The notes under the pieces: model-generated
Told to the model about the DNA's origin: nothing
Databases searched by the model: none
The model's input: only the letters and a program-made list of their open reading frames with translations
In this document: positions 52,757-64,000 of the stretch, one piece after another
Layout of the letters: every line of letters begins with the position of its first letter
How positions within the stretch are numbered: the stretch's first letter is position 1
Made by a program: the position numbers and the translations under genes
NCBI RefSeq assembly: GCF_030272615.1
Contig: NC_081406.1
Span: 243,591,218 to 243,655,217, forward strand
Reading direction: 5' to 3'
DNA: 64,000 nt
Source of the DNA: Cryptomeria japonica
Taxonomy: Eukaryota > Streptophyta > Pinopsida > Cupressales > Cupressaceae

Positions 52757-53260
52757 TTTTGCCCCTCTTTGAGACAATGCAACTTGTCGTGTTGTTTCAA
52801 AGAAGATAACATGAACTGATACAAAGTTGCCCCAAGATGGGAATGATATGCCCACTTGAGAGATTGGATGAAAATGTCTGAAAAGATTGCAGAAAATCTC
52901 TCAATAAGAAAGAAAGACTAGAAAGGACTAACCGGATAGGATAGAGTGACAGAGTCACGGGATAAAGAAGACTGACTTGGGAGACTAGTGCTAGGGAAGT
53001 CTATAAGATAGACTATGAGGGAAAACATCCTCATTGTCATCCACACATCTAAGAGATCAGAGTGCAGAGAGAGCAGAGAGCAGTCAACAACGATGACATT
53101 GGTGCATAGATTCGACCACGTTCACCGATATCAGAGGCCAGCAGATGCAGGAGAGTCGGTGAGTACTGCAAAACCTCCTTGTACTTTGTTGCATTAATTG
53201 TTATCATAAATGCATGCTAGGTAGTGTAATAAATGCATATTAGGTATGTCAAGCAGGGGC
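52757..53260 (+). other. Leader between LTR-like segment and the repeats upstream of PMD copy 2
   Basis: It starts with the conserved GCCCCTCTTTGAGAC. No PMD-like or other coding sequence is supported here. Confidence 0.4.
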
Positions 53261-53480
53261 GAAAAAATGCTAAGGCGCGTCTGCATTGGTGTCAGGCACG
53301 CCTGGGTAGGATAGGCATGTCTTTGTTGGTGTCAAGCACACCTATGATTGCAGTAGTGTTTGTGTTCAATACGAGCATGTCTGTGTCTTTCAGGCGTGTT
53401 TATGTAGGACATGCATGTTTGTGTTGAACAAAGGCACGTCTATGTGATTCAGGCATGTCTATGCAGAGCATGCATGTTTG
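53261..53480 (+). repeat. Diverged short repeats, CAGGCRTGTCTRTG-type
   Basis: Words such as CAGGCACGCCTGGG, AGGCATGTCTTTG, CAGGCGTGTTTATG and CAGGCATGTCTATG recur at 20-40 bp spacing, many containing near-palindromic GGCATGTC or GCATGC cores. Confidence 0.5.
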
Positions 53481-53714
53481 AGAAGTATGTAAGTGCGTTT
53501 GCATCTTCAAGGTCAAATCGACAGTTCTATGATAAACATACGTTGTCGATTGGATACGTTGCTAAGATGATACACTCAAGTGGGTCCTCTAGGGAAGACT
53601 AGAATATAAGATAGGGCTAGGATTGACAATTATGTGATAGAACATACATTGCTGATCAAGAAACTACTCTAGAGGATACACTCAAGCAGAGGCCCTAGGA
53701 TAGGATAGATCGAG

Positions 53715-54020
53715 GTACTTTGTGATGAACACGGAGTACTAGGATAAAAAAAAAGTAATTTGTGATGAACATGGAGTACTAAAAAAGAGTAGCACTTTGT
53801 GATGAATATGGAATGCCACTAGGATAGAAAGTAGTACTTTGTGATGAACATGGAGTACTAAAAAAGAGCAGCACTTTGTGATGAACAGGGAATGCCACTA
53901 GGATAGAAAGTAGTACTTTGTGATGAACAGGGAGTACCACTAGGATAGAGTGCCATATGATAGTTATAAGCACTAGGACAAAAAGTAGCACTTTGTGATG
54001 AATAGGGAATGCCACTAGGA
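53715..54020 (+). repeat. Tandem repeat upstream of PMD copy 2, unit about 35-42 bp
   Basis: Seven copies of TTTGTGATGAAYAKGGARTR, alternating with ACTAGGATAGAAAGTAGTA or ACTAAAAAAGAG spacers. Two unit types alternate, giving a higher-order period of about 75-80 bp. The minus-strand frame through it is repetitive only. Confidence 0.8.
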
Positions 54021-54089
54021 TTGACACAGTTGATTTTCTTGACTGAAGGAGGACCTACCTATGCTAGAGTCACGAGAGAGATTCCCTTT

Positions 54090-55867
54090 GACTCAGAGTT
54101 TATGACCAAAGCTGACATTTGAGGATAGAGTAGCAGTTGAGGCCATGGGCTTGCGATATATTCTATTTGTGCCTGAGTTTCGGGTGAACATGGGCTTGCT
54201 GACTGCTTTAGCTGAGAGATGGCACTTAGAGACTTGCACGTTTCATTTGTCGATGGGTGAGATGATAGTCACCTTAGAGGATGTATACAAGATACCGATC
54301 ATTGGGGAGTTAGTTCCTTACGATCGAGAGGGAGATAGGGATGCACTGAGATGAGTGTTCTAGGATCCAAGACTAGAGATGAGGGCTGGACATGTGGCTT
54401 GGGACACTATGACAACTACAGGATTGGCACTACTGGCAGTGTTGGCAGGAGTGATCAGTGGGTTCCTCTGTCCAGATAGGGCAACACGAGGGTTGGTTGT
54501 GGGATGGGGGAGGACTCTGGAGACATTGGTGACAGAGCATACCAGGTTTGCATGGGGACCGTGTCTATTGGAACACTTGCATTATGAGTTGCATCAATTT
54601 GTGTATCACATATTAGCAAGGTTGGGGTGTGAAGTGACACTGTTGCAGGTATCGACATATGAGCATCTTTCGATTACACGACCAATACACTTCAAGGGAA
54701 GAGGACATGGGCGCAACTATGTTCATTTGTATGATATGATTACTTCTCAGCCACGGATTGGGAGGCTAGAATATTGGCATCAAGTTATTGATGAGATAGA
54801 AAGTGTGGTATGGAGGCCATACTAGAACTGTTAGGAGTGGGAGGATGATGCAGTGGAGCTGCCATATGTATTCCAGAGTAGGTATCTAATTGGTCGGACA
54901 CCATATGTTATTGAGAGGCAGTTGGTAGATAGGTTGGGCAAGCAGTTCGACAGGATACATCGGATGCCATGAGGTTCAGGTACATTTGGGGCCATTGCTT
55001 TCGTATGATCAGGCTGTGACACATATGGTAGAGATGGTTCCCCTACCTTGCGATATGTGGGCAGATATAGAGGATGCAAGGATGGATGCAGATTACATTG
55101 CATATTGGGTAGAGCATCTATTTCCATAGGTGATGGATCCAGGGGAGCCGATAGATGGAGATGGTGGAGGTGATAGAGATGATAGTGGAGATGGTAGACA
55201 TAGAGGCCGACGGTGGAGGTGGGGTGCAGTGGTAGAGAGGAGAGTGGCTCCTAGGAGAGAGGGTGGAGAGGAGAGACAAGCTCATGTAGTGAGGGGTAGA
55301 GGTGGATTTCTATTACAGATGCTAGCAACACAGGTTTCCAAATAGGTACAAGCTCCTAGACAGGTACAGGGACAAGGACAGGGATAGGAGCAGCCACAGG
55401 AGCAGCCACAGGGACAGGGTGAGGGGGGAGAGGAGGAGGATGAGTTACTATCCTTGAGGGAGATCTATTAGGGATAGGGAGATGAGATCCAGGATCTGGA
55501 GAGGGAGACAACTAGACTCAGGAGACAGCTGAGGGAAACTGAGCAGGAGAGGGATCATGCTAATTAGCGCTACACGGAGGCTGAGATAATACTGAGGGCA
55601 AGGAGACAGGTAGCAGAGGACACAGGGGCTGGATACAACTATGTTTTGCGGGTAGAGGAGGAGATAGCCTACTGGAGAGACATGTACTATGGAGTGGTAC
55701 CACCAGATCAGGGGGCTAGGAGCATCCAGAGACCATCACGGACCTCTATGAACTCTAGAGGGAGAGACAGGAGACAAGCGTCTAGTGGTGGGGTCATGGG
55801 TCCTCCACCACCACCAGATAGAGGGGGTAGTAGAGATGATCCTAGGGTGGGTCCTTCCAGGGCTTAG
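54090..55867 (+). pseudogene. Plant mobile domain (PMD) protein gene, copy 2
   Basis: The protein begins at least as far upstream as FEDRVAVEAMGLRYI. It has the PMD hallmark ALAERWHLETCTFHL followed by GEMIVTLEDVYKI (54241-54285). Stops at 54352 and 54358 are followed by a 148-codon open stretch (54379-54825) with LLEHLHYELHQFVYHIL and GRGHGRNYVHLYDMI, then YVFQSRYLIGRTPYVIERQL. After a frame change comes DMWADIEDARMDADYIAYWV, ending in a stop at 55126. The rest (55130-55867) is Gly/Arg-rich, then Gln/Gly-rich, a coiled-coil-like segment (LERETTRLRRQLRETEQERD) and a Pro-rich end (GPPPPPDRGG). PMD proteins occur as host factors (MAIN/MAIL) and inside transposons; function in elements is unclear. 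At least six disruptions make it non-functional unless stops are bypassed. The LTR-like upstream setting matches copy 1. Confidence 0.78.
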
Positions 55868-56641
55868 ACTCCGTCGAGGCTAGCCATCTCCGAGGGAGGA
55901 AGTTCATCATAGCCTTAGGGGGCTCCCTATGTATCGGTTTTGTACCATTTTGTATGATGACACCTTCGGGTGATTGTAGCCATATGATTTTGACATCATT
56001 GTATCATGACACTTATGATTTTTGATATACATATGAGATGATTCATCTTTGTGACAACTATATGCATGTGTACTTATGTTATGTATGTTTCTATGTGATG
56101 CTTATGATATGGATGCAAATATGTACATGATGAAATGCAATATTTTTGTTCTTTTATGTTTTTTAAATGTTATGCAAATACAAATGTGAATGTATGGAAT
56201 GTGGATGAATATGATAATGCAAATAACTATTTACATGATGAGAATGTAAAATGTGCTAACATGTGTTGTGTCCAGGATGTGATGTAATTGTGATATCTAT
56301 ATATATGTATGAAATGCTAATATGTGGTAATGCAGGTGAAAACTACATGAAATACAGATTTTTTAGTTTGTCATTATACTCAGTCATGTGATAGCGGGCT
56401 ACATGGACTCAAGGACAATGGAAGTCAATCAAGAAAGGGGGATGAAAGATAGAAGATATGGAAGTGAAAGAGCTTCTTGTGCATTATCATCATTGAGCTT
56501 TATTATGGCAAGTAGGTTATGGTAATCCAGACATATGTTCGATCCAAAAAGTCATTGTACCCATTTGCATGGAGACAAGACAATTGCAAACAAAGAATGT
56601 CCCAGTTCATACTAGACTCACAGTGTCCTCATATCCTTTGA
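55868..56641. other. Downstream region of PMD copy 2, no gene
   Basis: AT-rich with many ATGTATATG words (about 56030-56340). I looked for a second LTR-like edge (GGTGTCTACA) here and did not find one. Confidence 0.4.
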
Positions 56642-56646
56642 CAAGT

Positions 56647-58356
56647 TGTAATGCCCCGCCAGGAACCCTAAAGGAAAACAACACAACTAGGCAACTACAG
56701 GGTGAAATAATTTTTTTTTTAAAGATTAAGTGCATTAATTATAATCATTGCATGTCTAATAACGCAGCAGAAGACTAACACATGATTTCCTAAGGGTTAT
56801 GAACGAAGATTAATCGTAGATTATATTAACACCATGGTTAATCCAATTGTCCATTTAATTAGATAAAGTAAATGCTTAAGTTCAAAACTACACATACATC
56901 TAAATTCCATAACGAAAGAATCAAGTATTCCAATGCATTCAATTTTCCACAAATCACTTATACATAAGATCAAAGCAACTGAATTAACAACATTCCACTG
57001 ACATAATATTACAATATCCATAAATACAAGGCTTCCAATAATACCACGGATTACAAAGTTACAATATCAAGGTTAGATAAAAGTCTGATACAATGACCAC
57101 AAGGTCTCAACTGAACAATGATCTCAAACAAGAGTTGGTACATGAACCACGAACCGAGAAACACCAACAAAGCCTTTCCTTGCCTGAAGATACAATCCAG
57201 AACATCCGATGGGAAGTGGCACTACCACCTGACCATGTGATCCCGAAATGGAACCACCTCGCCATGCTAGGAGAGAGTAGAAAACCCTCAAGCAAGAAAA
57301 GTTAGACAAGTACGAAAGGACTACAAGACTCCGCAAACATCTATGTAACTCAACTCACAAAATACAAGTGACTCTAAGGAGAGAGTGTCATCGCATGTCT
57401 TACGGTGGATACCATGGTACAACCTCCATAGGTCTCAACCCCCATCCTGGGTTTCTCCTGGTAACCTCTCCCAAGCCTCTGATTCCAACTAAGTCTCATG
57501 CGGACCCTACCAATCCTTTCGTGAAGACAAGGTGGTAAGTTTGCCATTCCAGGCCTTCTTGTAACATTATGAGCCCTGTACAAGCACTCACCTATGCACG
57601 AGGTACATTATCTTAATTAATATTTATTCTACCCACCTCCTAATCAATTATTAGGTTATCACTTTTTAACTGACTTCCGACAAGTTATCCTGTCATCCAC
57701 TTCGGGCATGGCCCCTTCTCGAAAGCCACTCTCTCTCATAGGACACTAACAAGAAATGTCTCTCTATGAGAACTCTATGGCGAAACAGACAACCACAACC
57801 AATCCTGACAAAGCACAGATGAGGGATACACAATTACTAACCCAAGATTGACCATTTGGACAAAACACACAATGACTCACATCAATAAGGTTATACAACA
57901 ACACCTGACCAAGGAGAAATAATAGCATAGGACACAATGACAACTCAACCAGAATTGCAATGGAATTAAGCTTGACTGCAAATACCATTTACACAAGATC
58001 CTAATACAAGCAATCTTTTCTTACAATAGCCAAAAGCATAAATAACTTGCAAATAAAATTTTTCCAGATAATAAGAAAATACAACTATATTACGCAAGGA
58101 AAACCAATGTTGACATTTGTCCAATAAAGTTAAATAAAATCACATAAAAATTAACCCCTTAAATATATGTTCATGATTAATTTACAAATAAACCCGATTA
58201 GATTATATCAATAATTTAAATTAAATTCCAAATTAAAAATTATATATAATAATATAATATAATTATATAATTATATCACATTAAAATATATAATAAAAAA
58301 AGATTTAATTTTGAAATATCTTTCATTTCCAAAATAACATAATTAAAACCACAGAA

Positions 58357-58414
<58 letters not shown>

Positions 58415-60281
58415 TATATTATTTATTTATTTATTTTAATTAATTTTTTTTTAATTCATGTTTTTTTTTTCTAATTATTATTTTTTTTTTTATTAATTTT
58501 TTTTTAATATAATAATCTAAAACAAGTAAATTCTATTTTCACCCAAAATTTATTTCCAATCAAATTTATTTATAGGGAAATTAATTAATACATAATATCT
58601 CTAAAATAATATAATAAAATAATTTCCCTTAACTTTTAATAATACAATAAATTTAATTAATAATTAAATTTATTTCTATAATAACTAATAATATCACAAA
58701 GATACACAAATATTTAAAAAAAACTGCCATAGCCAAATATCGAAACAAAAATCAAACAAGAGGGAATGATTTCTCTGGTAAATCCCATTCCTCTCAAATC
58801 TTGCAATTTCCACACACAATAAAAATCTTGGCAAAATTTGTCAAAATAATTTTTCCCAATTTTCTTGAAATTCAATCTATAAACACCCAAGTAATAACTT
58901 ATTTCCACAAACTAGAAATTAACTTCAGAAATGAACTTTAGCCAAGAACAAGAAATAATCAGACATGATTTTAGATTTGACAAACATCTTAACACACACA
59001 TCATTCAGAAAGAAGAAAGAAATAAAATATTTTCTCAAAACAACAATCAAAAGAAGCCACCCAACCTGGTATAGCTTTTCTGGAAGAAATCTGTAGAAGA
59101 GTCCTAATCTTTTCAACAAGCTTCCAATAAATTTCTTCACCTAAGTTCCTGACCTGTTTCCTGTGTATCTAAAATAAAGACCTATTTCCCTATTTAAACT
59201 AAAATTCTAGGTTCAATAGCTTTTTCTCAAAAACCTAAATTTAGAATAAAAGTAATTTTATTTTCTTTTCTAATTTTATAACAAAAGATAAGCTAACATG
59301 CAATAATTAAAAATCATTATTCTTTCTTTTCTTTTCTCATGCAAATTAATTAATTTTCTAAATAAAGAATTAAAATAATACTTTAATTCTAATTAATTCC
59401 TTTATTCATTCATTTATTCATTTATTTATTCATTTATTTATTTATCCTTTTATTTATTTAAAATTCTAGGAAACAATAAATATAATTAATCTAATTTATT
59501 TTTCCACTAAAATTTAAATAAAATATATTTCTAATATCATGCAGCTTGCAACTTAATTTAATAGTTTCTTTTAATTAACTAAATTTATAATCTCGATGCA
59601 TATACAATTCAACTATGAGATAATTCCATAAACTTAATTAATTAATTAATTAAATCCACTAAAACACTCAAACTAAACAAATCTCAAGCAAATACTTATA
59701 AAAAGATCAAACGACAAAATACGAAGGCTGAGCAAATTGACAAGATGACCAAGTGACGACACTCACACGAGTGTAACTGAGTAAAAATAGGGTCAACTAC
59801 TATCTCCTCCACTTCCATTGGAAAATATAATGCATGCTCAGACCTGTGAAGCCAGGTGGAGACGATACCCCGTACCTACCCGGTACTTGTACCTACAATA
59901 TCCTACATCACCGAACCACACATGTATGTATACAATATAAAAAAATGACATACACACCGATGAAGGAGAATCACGACGTTCCTTGTCTCACCAAAATGAG
60001 TGAAGGAAAATCATCCCCTTGCATCCAATACACTCGCAGACACGCAACATATAATTACACATTGCATAAACAAAGTAAAATGTCAGTATATAGCAATAAT
60101 CCATAAAATGCCATAAATCACAAGTACTAAAATACTGCCAATAAATTATGCATCTCATATCTAGATAAATCAAGAAATAATGTCATAAAAATCTGAATAA
60201 CACATCATGGTAATGTATCCACTGAAAACAAACAATAATAAAATATGAGTCTAATGAGTTCAAACGACTAGGGGTACTACA
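56647..60281. repeat. Very long solo LTR, 3635 bp, with target duplication CAAGT
   Basis: It begins TGTAATGCCCCGCC and ends GGGGTACTACA; the two ends are imperfect inverted repeats (9 of 11). CAAGT lies directly outside both ends (56642-56646 and 60282-60286). No gag or pol sequence was found inside: the interior is AT-rich, with (AT)n at 58362-58410 and ATTT-type repeats at 59396-59460. The short frames inside have no recognisable domain. Confidence 0.8.
58362..58410. repeat. (AT)n microsatellite within the long LTR
   Basis: About 24 AT units. Cruciform-prone. Confidence 0.95.
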
Positions 60282-60286
60282 CAAGT

Positions 60287-60949
60287 CATAGCATTACTAA
60301 GAGACAATCTACATACAACAAAGAAAAATAGCTGACAATACCCCATCCTCACCTTTCTATTCAAAGACATCCTAGAGATAGAATCTCTAGTTAGAGACAT
60401 CCCAGAAAAGCTAAAAGACATGTCACCAAAAGATAAATCCAAAAGAAAATTAAGACTCGACACCAACACCCACTGTAGTCCTCAAGTTTAGTGTCTCTTG
60501 TCACTTGTATAAGTCTTATTTGATTGTGGTCACAATGTTTACTTTCACAAAAGGATAGATAGCACTGAACCATAATGTTGTCTGAGTCTGTTGAAAGATT
60601 TGATTTGTTGAAGCTCATCATTGCTGTCGTGTCTCATCTGAAATTGACTGAATCCATGAAATTGATCCTTTATTATAGAGAAGATGAAACTTTATTGTGG
60701 ATTGGCGATGCAAATGTTTCTTTATTGTGGATTGCGTGCGAATAGACTGAAGAAAGTTGGAAGAAACTATACTCCTCAGAACATGTGATGCACTCAGTTC
60801 CACACCCATCACTGGACATAGGATTTGCCTTAGCCACATATAGGAGCTGATTTATTATGAATGGAAAGGTTGTGAATGTGTGCAAAGTGAAAGTGAATCG
60901 TGAAGGAGGGAGGAGCAATGTCTCTACACATGGTGTCGGTGACCCGATT
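60287..60949. other. No recognisable gene
   Basis: Possibly the distal 3' non-coding part of the minus-strand gypsy copy. No motif supported. Confidence 0.35.
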
Positions 60950-61194
60950 TTCACCATGGTACTTGCCCAGGGTGCCACCGAAGTGGTTTTCACCGTTGGA
61001 TGAAATGTTTTTCTGTTTTCCATTTTTTTTTGTGTCACAAGGCGCCTATTTGCCAGGTTTTCACCAATTAACAATTTTTTATGTTTTATGATTTTTTTTG
61101 TATTTTTGATATTTTTTTGTATTTTTTAATTTTTTTTGTATTTTTGATTTTTTATTATTTTTTTTGTATTTTTGATTTGAGATACTCTAAAGAA
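60950..61194 (-). other. 3' region of Tat-type gypsy copy 2, with a T-rich tandem tract
   Basis: On the minus strand, AAAATACAAAAAAA-type units (61080-61185) follow the pol stop. Next comes GGTGAAAACC...GGCGCC and GTGAAAACCACTTCGGTGGC (about 60960-61060). The same order follows pol copy 1 at 7600-7745. Confidence 0.6.
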
Positions 61195-63986
61195 CTATGT
61201 GTAAAACCTGTGAAGGTGCATGTTGTTGATAGGATCCTCCAAAGGTTCACCATCTGGGGTTGAGAGTTGATATGCACCAGATCCATAAGTTGCTGTAATG
61301 ATGTAAGGACCAAGCCAATTTGGTTCGAACTTGCCCTTCTTCTCTCTATCTTGCTGATTTTTGGGATTTTCTTTGAGAACTAAGTCACCCACCTCAAATG
61401 TATGAGGCTTCACTTTATGATTGTAATTGCAACTCATTCGTTGTTGATAAGCCTTGAGATGATTAAAAGAAGTTTGTCTTCGTTCATCCAATAGTTCTAG
61501 TTCTTGCAAGCGAGAGACCCTGTAGTCTTCATCACTGATAATGTTTTGCAAAGAGACTCGTAAAGATGGTAACTCAACCTCAATAGGCAAGATAGCTTCA
61601 GCGCATAGACAAGTGAATAAGGTGTGGCTCCTGTAGGTGCACGAACACTTGTGAGATACACCCAAAGTGCGGGATTAAGTTGGATATGCCAATTGCGGCC
61701 AACGTCATCGACTGTCTTTTTTAGGATTTTAAGAATGGTTTTATTAGATGCCTCAGCTTGACCGTTACCTTGGGGGCAGGCCTGGAATTTGATAGGCTAT
61801 ATGGCCATTTTTGCACTTTTAGACTGTATATTACAACTAATAAAAGTAGTGGACTGTATGTATCGACAGGCTATTTTTTCCACAAACCGTATATATGACA
61901 CTTAAAATTATTAATAAGCCATAAAATATTATAATAGGTAATATATATTGATATATATTATTTTACAATGTTTATTATAAATATATGAATTTATTTAGAA
62001 TATTTTAAAATGGTAGGATTAAGATATAATTGTTTCTAATTTTATATTATTTTTATATGAATTTTTAGTATGTTTTTTCTTATATAAATTTAGAAACTTT
62101 GTCAATTTATTTTTTAATATTTTTTAAAGATTGTCTTAAATATCAATATAGAAACTTCTAACAATTGAAATGATATGATATAATCATTTCTAATTTTTTA
62201 AAATATTGTAATAAAAAAATTTAAAATGGTTTCTATTTTTATAATAAACAAGATTTATGGGTTGAATTTATAAACTTACAAGTAAATTTAAGATTTTTTT
62301 AGTGCATTACTAATTTATCATTGTTTTTTAAATTTTTACATTTTTTTGATGGAATTATTTATTTTCACCTCAATTGAATTTTATTGGAACTTCAATTCTG
62401 TGAAGCATAAATAATTTATATTAAACTATTCACAAATTAAAAAAAAAATGACACTTAACATTTTTTTTAAAATGTAAAATGAAAGGCATTAAAATTACTA
62501 AACGGTCATAAAAAATTCATATGATAGGCAGGGGTGGCTGTCAAACTCCAGGCTTGCTTGGGGGTAATAGGGCATGCATGGAGAAATGGTGGGTAATATG
62601 GAAGCGATCACAAAGTTCACGAACATCTTGATTTTTGAAGGGATGTCCGTTATTGGTGATTATGGAAATAGGAATACCGTACCGACAAATGTAGTTGAGA
62701 ATGAATATAGCAATCTGTTTTCCAGTGACTTGTGTAAGTGGCATGAATTCGATCCATTTTGTGAAATACTTTGTGGCAATGATGATGAATTTGTGGCTAT
62801 TGGAGGAAAGAGGGTGAATCTTGCCTATGAGATCGAGTCCCCACTGACAAAAGGGCCAAGGAGTCGCAATCGGTTGAAGTTCTTGTGTTGGCGCATGAAT
62901 AAGTTCTCCATGAATTTGACATTACTTACATTTCTTGACAAACTGATATGAGTCTTTTTCCATATTGGGCCAGTATTATCTAGTCCTGATGAGTTTCTTG
63001 GCTAAGGTAGGACCAGTAGAATGTGGACCACATATCTCTTCATGAACTTTGCGTAACACAATCTAAGCTTTGTCCCTTTCTAAACATCTAAGAAGAGCGC
63101 CTTCTAGATGTTGATGACATAGGATATCAGCTAAAATAACGTATTGGGAAGATTGGCAAATGAAAGTGTGATGTTGATTGTTGGATAAGTCTAGAGGAAG
63201 GGTGTTATTACAAAGGTATGTGAAAATGGAACCATATAACTGGGAATCAGGACCAACGATACATATCATCTCAATAGGAGTGATCTCATATGAGGGAACC
63301 AAAAGGTTTATCCACCATAAACTCATAGCAGGTTTCATTTTGTGGTAGATCTATTAGTGAAGCAATAGTAGCCATGGCATTTGTGGCTCGATTCTCCTCT
63401 CTTTGTATTTGTTCAAAGGTTAACTTTGTGAAATGTTGTTTCAGGTCATCCACCATTTTTTTGTAAGGCATTAATTTTTCATCCTTTGTTTAGTAGTCAT
63501 CAGTTGTTTGATGAATTACAAGTTGAGAGTCCCCAATAATATGAAGTTCCTGGATCTTCCACTGAATTTCAATCCGTAGTCCAGTTGTTAATGCCTTGTA
63601 TTCTGCTATGTTATTAGTGCAAGGAAATGATAATCGATATGATTTTAGTATGGAATCTCCTTGAGGTGTGATGAAAAGGATGCCAACACCTGCACCATGT
63701 TGTGTGTATGAGCTATCAAAATCAGTTGCCAAGGATTCATGTGTGATACCGTCAAGATGGATTCATCTAGAAATTCTAAAGTTAGAGGAACATCATCTAT
63801 CATGGGATCATCTACTAACTGATCTGCGATAGCTTGTCCTTTTATTTCTTTTATGTCCACGTATTCAATGTCGAATTCACTCAAGAGCATCACCCATTTG
63901 GCTAGTCGACTAGTAAGCGTTGCTTTATTGAGAAGGTAATTTAATGGATCGATCCTTTCAACCAACTTAGTTTTATGAGTTAGCAT
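61195..63986 (-). pseudogene. Ty3/gypsy Tat-type pol, copy 2 (partial, interrupted by a hAT-like element)
   Basis: The copy continues past the right edge. From the edge on the minus strand: end of RT/gypsy RNase H (DPLNYLLNKATLTSRLAKW, IKGQAIADQLVDD; 63986-63760), the second RNase H (FDSSYTQHGAGVGILF, NNIAEYKAL, 63732-63490), tether (63471-63063), integrase zinc region and core (GLDLIGK, then SIITNNGHPFKN, where a family Asp is Asn), then the 780-bp insertion. The integrase continues at 61776 (QGNGQAE with the catalytic Glu) and ends with FEVGDLVLKENPKNQQDREK and EPNWLGPYIITATYGS, stop 61195. It is less decayed than the copy at 4780-7571 but has frame shifts and stops. Confidence 0.87.
61777..62556. 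mobile_element. Non-autonomous hAT-like DNA transposon, 780 bp
   Basis: Terminal inverted repeats CAGGCCTGGAATTTGATAG (61777-61795) and the reverse complement of 62538-62556 (CAAGCCTGGAGTTTGACAG) match at 16 of 19 positions. An 8-bp direct repeat, CTTGGGGG, flanks both ends (61769-61776 and 62557-62564). TIRs starting CA(G/A)G and an 8-bp duplication are hAT hallmarks. The interior is AT-rich with no transposase, so it needs an enzyme in trans. It splits an integrase codon run, and the frame lines up again when the insert and one duplication are ignored. Confidence 0.88.
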
Positions 63987-64000
63987 GTAGTGTCATAATT

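Noticed and set aside
53715-54020. CRISPR-like array
   Set aside because: Repeat units and spacers are both repetitive and irregular, no cas genes, and the context is a plant genome.
62574-62951. 125-codon plus-strand frame
   Set aside because: It is antisense to the integrase core, whose motifs read on the minus strand.

Overview
The window looks like nuclear DNA of a plant with a large, repeat-rich genome. A gymnosperm (conifer-like) source is my inference from the nested LTR elements, the long LTRs starting TGTAATGCCCCGCC, and the polypyrimidine-associated repeats; the sequence alone does not prove it. I see no prokaryotic gene organisation, no rRNA or tRNA and no CRISPR array. Only one locus looks like an intact host gene: a nine-exon monoacylglycerol-lipase/caffeoylshikimate-esterase-like alpha/beta hydrolase on the minus strand (20393-23218). 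Its introns are all GT-AG and its Ser-Asp-His triad is complete.

Layout. 1-4740: remnant of a long, unrecognised, coiled-coil-rich ORF (291-3852, broken) followed by an LTR-like or promoter-like segment. 4780-7571: decayed Ty3/gypsy pol (RT, two RNase H domains, integrase) of the Tat type, plus strand. 7572-10200: A-rich tract, short tandem repeats and no gene. 10220-12330: decayed plant mobile domain (PMD) gene, minus strand, with an LTR-like segment on its 5' side (13291-14180). 14225-16110: RT region of a different Ty3/gypsy family, minus strand. 17190-20040: LTR-like segment, microsatellites and a minisatellite. 20393-23218: the host gene. 23915-25330: kilobase polypyrimidine tract switching to polypurine, joined to a dispersed repeat.

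27908-39969 is a Ty3/gypsy element with 1.3-kb LTRs that shows only gag and protease (non-autonomous). A 4.9-kb Ty1/copia element (34510-39406, minus strand) sits inside its right-hand LTR. 40201-41554 is a solo LTR with target duplication CTTTT. 41880-49010 holds two copies of a roughly 1-kb repeat; one copy is split by a solo LTR (47286-48868), and a polypyrimidine tract between them is split by another probable solo LTR (44952-46052). 52025-55867: a second PMD copy, plus strand, better preserved, again with an LTR-like segment 5' of it. 56647-60281: a 3.6-kb solo LTR with target duplication CAAGT. 60950-64000: a second Tat-type pol copy on the minus strand, whose integrase is interrupted by a 780-bp hAT-like element (61777-62556) with an 8-bp target duplication.

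The genes do not form a pathway. The window is a stratigraphy of insertions: several nesting events can be dated relative to each other from target duplications and interrupted copies. I found no convincing new cellular system. The most notable items are the two PMD genes in LTR-like settings, the unrecognised ORF at the left edge, the nested insertions, and a hairpin inside an intron of the one intact gene.
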